Shown here in pieces: positions 57,179 to 64,000 of a stretch of DNA of 64,000 bases. Origin of the DNA: Neopestalotiopsis rosae (taxonomy: Eukaryota > Ascomycota > Sordariomycetes > Amphisphaeriales > Sporocadaceae); assembly GCA_023078685.1 (NCBI GenBank), contig JALGAS010000002.1:1054001-1118000 (forward strand). Reading direction: 5' to 3'. The position numbers were made by a program, and so were the translations under genes. The notes below the pieces were generated by a model, which was given only the letters and a program-made list of their open reading frames with translations, had not been told where the DNA came from and made no database searches. Numbering within the stretch: position 1 is the first letter of the stretch; every line of letters begins with the position of its first letter.

Positions 57179-58472
57179 GCAGCAAGGTTGGCGTATTAGC
57201 TAGTGCCAGGCATGCCTCGTTCACGCAACGATGAAGAGGATATGGAAGACAATAGGCGCCACGCGAATGACGGCATGGATACGACACCATCACTGATAGA
57301 CGGCCGTCCAAACCAATTAACGCATTCATGTTCACAGAATATGGGAGACTTTGCCGCTCAGCGCGATCATGCGCAAAGTGTGCCCCGGGAGGTCTTATCA
57401 CGAGTTCAACAGACTGAACGTCGTCAAGAACATCGGTGACAGCAACGGAAAGTGGACTGAGTGGAGGCTTTGGCATGTAGTTCTGCGCACTCCTTGCTAT
57501 AGATGGGATTGTCGATGACAGATTCGTAGTATGCCTTTATTCTGATTCTATCCCAGTATAGTGAAGGATAATTAGTTGACACAGATGGCGGACAGTGTAG
57601 AAATATTTAAGAAATGCTTTGACTAATGCCAAGCACTTCAGAAAATCGCTAGAGTTGAAGTCATCACAGTACACTGCCCAGTGATGCTGACTAGGTATAG
57701 CTTGTCAATGTCTGTTGGCAGAAGCGGACAGAGTTATAGGCATGTCACACTAGACGGTCACATTTGAAGCGAAACAATGCAGCAAATGAAGAATCAATGG
57801 AAGCGATTCCATCATGGCTAGGTGCGTGCGTGATAGTGCCGTCGCATCATCTGGCTCTGCTTGACAACGAGCGAAGGGTAGCAGGCACATGCGTAAGCAA
57901 GTAAATCTGACTAGTAGCATTAATACTTCGCTATGTAACAACCTTTGCAAATGCGAGCAAATGAATGCACCGAATCCTGCCAGCAATGACGCATTGCCAC
58001 ACTAGAGTTATGCTTGAAGTGGAAGGAAGTGGCAGGAAGAACGATGTCTACAGTATAAAAGGGTAAGCCCTCGAGTTTGTGTCTTGGTGCCAGGAATTAA
58101 CCGATGTAACGACACAATTATGATGACGAACGACACGACAAACAAAATAATAGTCATTATGAGAGATGGCGAGTTGTGGTAGGTCGGTACAATTGACTAT
58201 GGCTAAAGGTTTTGGTTGAAACAGCGCAGTAGTATGCATAGGTGACTGGAAGTTGGCAGCGATTGGAAACGAGATCCTGGACCATACGTCAAAGTCAGAA
58301 TGGCAACCATCGTACCAACGTAATACCAACGAATGATACTCTTCGTGTATATTCCCAACTCAGCTTACCCAGTATTCCAAAGATGACAGCGAGACACACC
58401 ACTGATTCTTGTTAGTCCGAACATTTGTACGTACAGCTTGCTGGGTGGAAGCTTACCCAAAATCGCTCTTGG
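57179..58472. other. Intergenic between convergent STAND genes
   Basis: About 1.3 kb. Short frames (57,203-57,439 +, 58,048-58,329 -) have no domain. A few bases after the reverse gene's stop there is a GTAAGC-type sequence, so a further 3' exon of that gene cannot be excluded. Confidence 0.45.
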
Positions 58473-61400
58473 CTACCATTCGATTCTTGTGCCATTTCGA
58501 GTCTGCATTTGGTCATGCATTGATGCCGTGCCCTTTTCGTTGTCCTTCTCCGACGTGGTTTGCCCATTGGGAGACTGCTGCCGGAGGAGCGAACACATAT
58601 ATTCGCTGTTATGTGGCGAAAAATGTTTGAGCAAATCCCCGAAACGAATAGTGATAGGAAGACCTTCTTCAGAGCTTGGTGTATCCTCATATTCATCCAG
58701 AAGGTCCCTCAAAAGGCGTTGATTGCTTGGAGATAGCTCCAGACTTCCAAATCTCCCACTTCTTTCTCTGACCACCTCCATTCCCGTCATTTCTGAATGA
58801 ATATCAAACTGTCCGAAAGATGGACCAGTGAAGCTGCCATGGGCATACATCTCCATGTCAACTTCCAGAATCTCACGCAGCTGCTTCCTCTGCGTCCCGT
58901 CTTTCGTTGGTCTCCAGGTAACGAACCATGCCGGCCGGGCGCCATGGGTAAGAAATGTTTCAATAATGGACCAGATCGCTGACGGGGGTGGTGTAACACT
59001 CACGAGTCTGGATGGGGAGAAACTTTCCGTGAATGAAAGCGAAATACCTATTATCCAAAGCCACATTCTATCAAAAATCTTGACTTCATTCCCATGATGT
59101 GAAACGCTACAATTGGCCGAAATTCCGTGGTCAAAGAGTATCTGAAAGATGGTCGAGCAATCAAGTTGTCTCAAATAACCAGCATATGTGTTAAATAGAA
59201 GCAAAGCCGAAATCTCTTTGATGGATTTTTGTTCGAGGTCACGAGCCAAAGCCCACTGGACATACTGGCCCAGACCAAAATAGCATGCATGAGCGAGTGT
59301 AGTCGGGCATGTCTCAGCGATTCCCCTGAAAAGGCTATCGTGTTCATCCTGGGGGTGAGAGAATAGCCGATCATCGAGAATTGCTCGATCTATGGAGCTG
59401 AGCAACTGGAAAGTCGTATCTTCCAGTTTCACTTGGAAATTGATACTTGCTACCGTTGCCCAGTGTATCAAGTACCCAACGTGACACGTAGTCTGCTCCC
59501 GATAGGGTGAAAAGTATTTCCTATTCCGTTTTGTGAGAAGAGACTTGTGTTCGACGCTATCTGCAACGTCAGTTCTGGAAGTCCGACATAGTCAAAGCCG
59601 GTAACAAACCTTGAAAAACGCAGCTCCATAGCGATCATGCACGCCATTACGTTCAAAATATCGACTTCGTCAATATGGAGTTTCTGAAGCTGCTTTGAAA
59701 TGTGATTTTCAAGATGCTCGGGGATGGATCTGTGAAGAAACTTGACAAAGTGGTCAAAGTCGAGCCCATTCTCGTGCTCGGTTACCTCGAGAAGACCTAA
59801 GCAGCGACCTGAGACCCTTGTTCTGGAAGTGATGAGGGCAGAATCATCAAATTTCTCATTTGGATATCCTTCGGTAGCTCTTCGTATTATTGATTCGATC
59901 GTCAGTCCAGAGTCCATCTCATCAAACAAACAGCCAGCTGCGAGCAGTGAAATGAACGGATAGTCATTTTCTCGTCCCTCTGGGGCCACTTCTCGCGGTG
60001 GTTGCCCGGCCCATGTTTCGGTTGATGCAATCGCCAAGAGAAGATAGACCTCCTTGCGATAAGGCCCCTGGTCTATCTTGAGAAGAATTTGATCAAACAG
60101 TTCTCCGAGTTCCTGTGGCGTCTTTTTGATCCTCGTTCGAAGCTTGGGCAGGGGATCCAGATTTCCCAACCCGTCTTCTATGGATTGGAGGACCAATGAA
60201 ACCCAGAGAAATACACCGTCAGCACGATCGGCAAGCTCCTGTATCATTCGCTGACACCCTTGTGAATCTTGAGCTTGAAGTCTCTTGAAGTTTGTGTTGA
60301 CATCTAGGGTGCCTTCGACATAGTTGATGATATCATTTCTGGTAATGTCCTGCAATCTGATTCTGCATACAGCTGTAATGTTTTCAAATGCTGGCAGTTG
60401 CCGACTCGATAGAACGGCCTTGACGTGTCCGTCAGACGCATCCACCCATTCCATGATTTTACTGACCAAAGAGGCGTGGTTGATTCTTTCGGCCGACTCA
60501 TTGAATTCGTCTAGCCCATCAAGAAAGAGGCAAATCTTATACTGCCTCAATTTTGAGATGCTTTGGGGTCCGAGGAGGCGTTCAAAGGCCAACTGAACGT
60601 CGGAGGAGTCGACGATGGGTTTCTCGAGCAGGTCTAACCCAAGTTCAGCTTGATAGCAGTCAGGAAACAAATGTTCCGAAAGCTCAGGGACATTCTTGAG
60701 TATCTGCGCCACGATACTCCGTTTCAGTCCGCGCAATGTGTTTTGGCTCGGGCTGCCAGGTTTCCAGAAGAGAAATTCTAGTACAACAAGTTCTTCACAG
60801 GGCGCCCACTTCTTCAGAAGCTTCTCAGTTCCGTCACTCTTCACGAGGAACTTCATGAGCGTCGATTTGCCGGAGCCGGGCTTCCCCGCAATATGGAATA
60901 CACCACTTCCAGCTTGTAGCCAGGTCTGCAAATCTGTTCTCGCCTGAACTGCCTCGTCTGATAGTCTCGGTGTATTCGCCTTTATCTCACCAGGCCTATC
61001 GTTGTAGATCCATCTGTATGTATGCGGAGATGCATCGATCACCTCGTCGTAACGCGTATGCGAGACATCTAGACTTTGCATAATTCTGTGGGCATTGAAA
61101 CGCGCGACAGCTTGGTTTGAAATCTTCTTTATTTTGCCAAGATGCGAAGAGAGATTCGGGCCGTCATTGTCAGGAAGCTTGTCGAGAAGTGCTTGAAGAT
61201 TACCTAGTATCTTCTGCTGGCCACTATCGACTCGCTTCAGGCTCTTCACCAGCCCTCCCACTTCATGGCTATTCAAACAGAATCAGCAAATTAAGGCCCG
61301 CAACGAACTTGCCTCAGATGAGAGATTCAGCAACGTACTGAGTACTAGTGATAATATGCAACTTGAGTGCTTCTCGACATTGACCCAACATGAGCAGCTG

Positions 61401-61766
61401 TTGTTCAATCTGGCTTCCTTTGGCCAAAGACCGCACAAATGCTGCCGCAGCGTGACGAAGGCTTCCGGGCTTTTTGGATTTGCACTCATCAAGAATAACG
61501 CGCAATGCGTTGGCGGCCTCTTGACTCTTTCGAGCCGCTTCTTGAAAATGGGCACCGTCGTGAAGTATCGAGCCTTGATTGTTGTCATGTTCCAGCTGTT
61601 CCCACACTTCCTTCATATCATCGAGGGTGTGTCCGAGCCGTTCATGTTGAGCATGTCGGCCGTCGGGCGCATTGTAAATTTCCTTCACAACTTTTGCGCC
61701 TCTATAAGCGTGTTCAATCAAATCCAAGATGTTACAAGCGACAGAGAGCGCACTGAGTGGTTCCAT
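58473..61766 (-). CDS. NACHT STAND protein with fungal N-terminal helical domain
   Basis: Predicted 1056 residues from exons 61766-61339, 61268-59610 and 59556-58473 (introns 70 and 53 nt). The N-terminus (MEPLSALSVACNILDLIEHA...) matches the helical domain that begins many fungal STAND proteins. NACHT: Walker A AGKPGSGKST at 270-279, Walker B ICLFLDGLDEF, sensor-like VLSSRQLPAFE, then GVFLWVSLVLQSI. The C-terminal third is helical without ankyrin, WD40 or TPR repeats that I can recognise, so it lacks an obvious ligand-sensing repeat. The second intron acceptor was set by requiring an open frame through RNRKYFSPYREQ into the last exon. It is convergent with the NACHT-C2H2 gene. Function inferred as signalling/nonself recognition. 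Confidence 0.9.
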
Positions 61767-64000
61767 TGCGGACCTCTGGCGCTTGGCATACTTCTAGAGG
61801 CTGCTTGAGGGGTTCAAAATTTGAGGAAACCCTTTTCTTGTTCGTGTGAGGCTGAAATAGCATGTCTGAATGCCTGGGCGATGCGCAGTACGGAATATTC
61901 AGCTGAAAAACCCGAGGAATAAACCGCCATCCAATCATTCATCACAAGACCCTTCCCCAACACAGCAGAGCGTTCACTTAGATCTCGCTCAGTGAAATGT
62001 GGGCGATCGGCAATTGTGTATGGCTATGGGATTGATTTGAAATGGCCAACAGCTTGACGATTGCTCGTAAAGACTAGAAGTCGAAAGCTTTTCCCGATGA
62101 GAATTCTTTAATCAAATTTCTGGCACAATTTTGTATCACTCAAAGAACTTGGAGTCTCAGACTTCCATTAATAGCAGATGTAACAAGTTGGTCTTGCATG
62201 CCTTGTATCGCCGAGTATCGCGCCTTTACAAACATGGTAGTCTTCCAGGTACCAATGTTCGAGTTTTCCCCAACGAGCGATGTAAACGAAGATCTTCCGT
62301 CTAGCAACATGTTATATTCTTCACAGAATACTTTGACTGTGTTGTAACGAATGGGCATGTGCGAAGAGATTATACAACAATTGCGGATTTGCCTGTCCGC
62401 TCATTTTACTAAGTTTATTCTAGCCTGGTCAGCCATTAGCATGGTGCACTGCACGCTTATCAGTTAACCGACTCAATCGCGGACCTTTCCGGTCGACAGC
62501 AAAGTTGTTGCACGCCTCTCGAAGTGGAAAGCAGTCAGTAGTTGATGAGCATGTCCGGCCATCACTTCGTCGGCACAAACGCATGTAGGCTCCTTTGATT
62601 CCACGCGAAAGGTGCTTTTGGATGTAAGGGACCGGTGATACTATACTGATTACCGACTCAATGACCGACAACACCATGTCGGGCGGGTAGTAGTGCGGAC
62701 TGCGGAGCATCTCGGTGAACCCCTGCTTACTCTTAACCGCCGCCGAGTCTTCACCGCGCGTGAGTGAGAGAGAGTGTGTGTTCCTGGATACCATTTGGAC
62801 CTGCGTTACCAGAGTAGATTGTGTAAACTTCCAATGATAGACTTTAACATATCTGACAGAATAGTAAATATAGCCCTTCCCTTTTGCATTTGGAAGCACG
62901 TCTGCACCACATACATATATTTACAGCATAGCAGCTGCAGTGGCGGGTTACACTCAGATGTGAGAGAGGCAGCTTATTGAGCACAGCCGCAAAACGAGTG
63001 TGTCTGTGTCTGTGTGTCTTTTTTAAAGTTGTTGCCATTTTTAACAACAAGCGACGTGCAGCTGACGATGCGAGTCTTGATTCGCTAGTATGCAGACCCC
63101 CCGCCTTGGCTTGCAGGGCCCGCTGCTAGTTTGCTAGGGGTAAGCACTGATCGATGTTCGTCATGGGCGGCAGCAGTTGGGCGGAGGGCCTTGGAGGGGA
63201 GGAGTAAGACCCTGCCTGGGCTTATTTCCCATAGAGAGTTCAACTTGCGAGGAGGGGCAAGCAATTAATTGTTGGTTGTCTTCTTTTTGAATTGCATATG
63301 TCCATGCGGGACCGATGCCCGACGGACGAACAACGTTGAAGTTTGTTACTGCTGCAATGACATGTCAAGCATGTGTCGAGGTAATCCTGCCTTGCTATGC
63401 TTGCCTGCCTCATGCCAAGCGTAATGTAGCATCAGCCTAGGGGGGCCAACTCTCTACTATGATTTAGAGTGGCGGGTCACATGGCTCGAGTTCCCTTTAC
63501 TGTTAATTTACGTTCTTGTTTGTGTCGTCGATACGAGGTTTAGAGTAGACCCGGCAAAGTCTGGCAGACTGATCGGAAGGAATCCATTGCCTGCTACTTT
63601 CAAAACAGTCAAAGGGGACGGAGTCATGTCATTTCGACATCGTCGGGAGCCTGATTATTGGGTAGCGGGCAAAGGTCCCCGGGGCTGAGGATTGGATAGG
63701 ACCTTTTGGTATTAGTGGTACAGATTACACGGCACTGTAGATGGATGGCACAGAGGAGGAAATGCATTGAATTCGTCAAGGAAGGCAGGCAGGCTTGGAA
63801 GTAAGAATACCGTCACCCAATTCTTGTCAATCCCATCTCATCCCGTTCCATTCTACCGCCTCTCTCTCAGCCTCTCCACTTGTGACACCCAAGCAGGCCA
63901 AGCCCATGCACAGCAGCGTTGTAGTAGTGAGAGTCTGGGTACTATTAGTGCTTGGCTCGGTACACTGTAAAAACCACGACACTACCCGTAGTCTTGCATA
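61767..64000. other. Gene-free right end
   Basis: About 2.2 kb with the promoter of the reverse-strand STAND gene at its left. Short frames have no domain. TG/AG-rich simple sequence occurs near 62,760-62,780 and 62,998-63,020. The right edge may be upstream sequence of a gene beyond the window. Confidence 0.5.

Overview
The window is nuclear DNA from a filamentous ascomycete. Genes are interrupted by short introns (about 48-115 nt) with GTAAGT-, GTGAGT- or GTATGT-type donors and CTAAC/CTGAC-like branch sites. The families present (HET, NACHT/STAND, Zn2Cys6, fungal_trans, GMC, YeeE/YedE) fit a Sordariomycete, possibly Hypocreales; the order is an inference of low confidence. I see no transposon, rRNA, convincing tRNA or CRISPR. 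Sixteen protein-coding genes are supported. For the spliced ones I joined exons by hand, and each exon sum is a whole number of codons ending at a stop, which supports the models.

Layout. 2.7-5.6 kb: PP4 regulatory subunit (Psy2/SMEK), the only clear housekeeping gene. 6.2-7.3 kb: zinc-free MDR oxidoreductase. 9.25-10.3 kb: YeeE/YedE sulfur transporter. 11.9-16.6 kb: a 1501-residue protein with a six-hairpin-like N-terminal part, a 12-bp minisatellite-encoded linker and a CorA-like membrane end. 17.9-23.5 kb: three reverse-strand genes, an SDR, a GMC oxidoreductase and a secreted intradiol dioxygenase. 26.2-30.4 kb: phosphorylase-NACHT-ankyrin STAND protein with a C-terminal zinc finger. 31.1-37.1 kb: full ABCB transporter convergent with a Zn2Cys6 regulator. 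37.5-47.0 kb: type-B carboxylesterase, C2H2/fungal_trans regulator, homogentisate dioxygenase and a divergent polysaccharide deacetylase. 47.1-48.7 kb: HET domain fused to bulb-type lectin repeats. 49.6-52.9 kb: SNF2-family ATPase with variant motifs. 53.5-57.2 kb: NACHT protein with C-terminal C2H2 fingers. 58.5-61.8 kb: another NACHT STAND protein. The rest is gene-poor.

Two themes stand out. First, signalling/allorecognition genes (three STAND NTPases, each with different flanking domains, and a HET-lectin) lie among accessory genes, most densely at 47-62 kb. That stretch resembles fungal nonself-recognition or innate-immunity loci, and the HET-lectin and NACHT-C2H2 fusions are the best candidates for something little described. 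Second, two aromatic-ring-cleaving dioxygenase families occur with oxidoreductases, an esterase, an ABC exporter and two regulators, suggesting aromatic-compound catabolism or detoxification. A shared TCCCACATGG element in the esterase/regulator and dioxygenase/deacetylase promoters is a weak hint of co-regulation, weakened by similar GTCCCAC sites elsewhere in the window.
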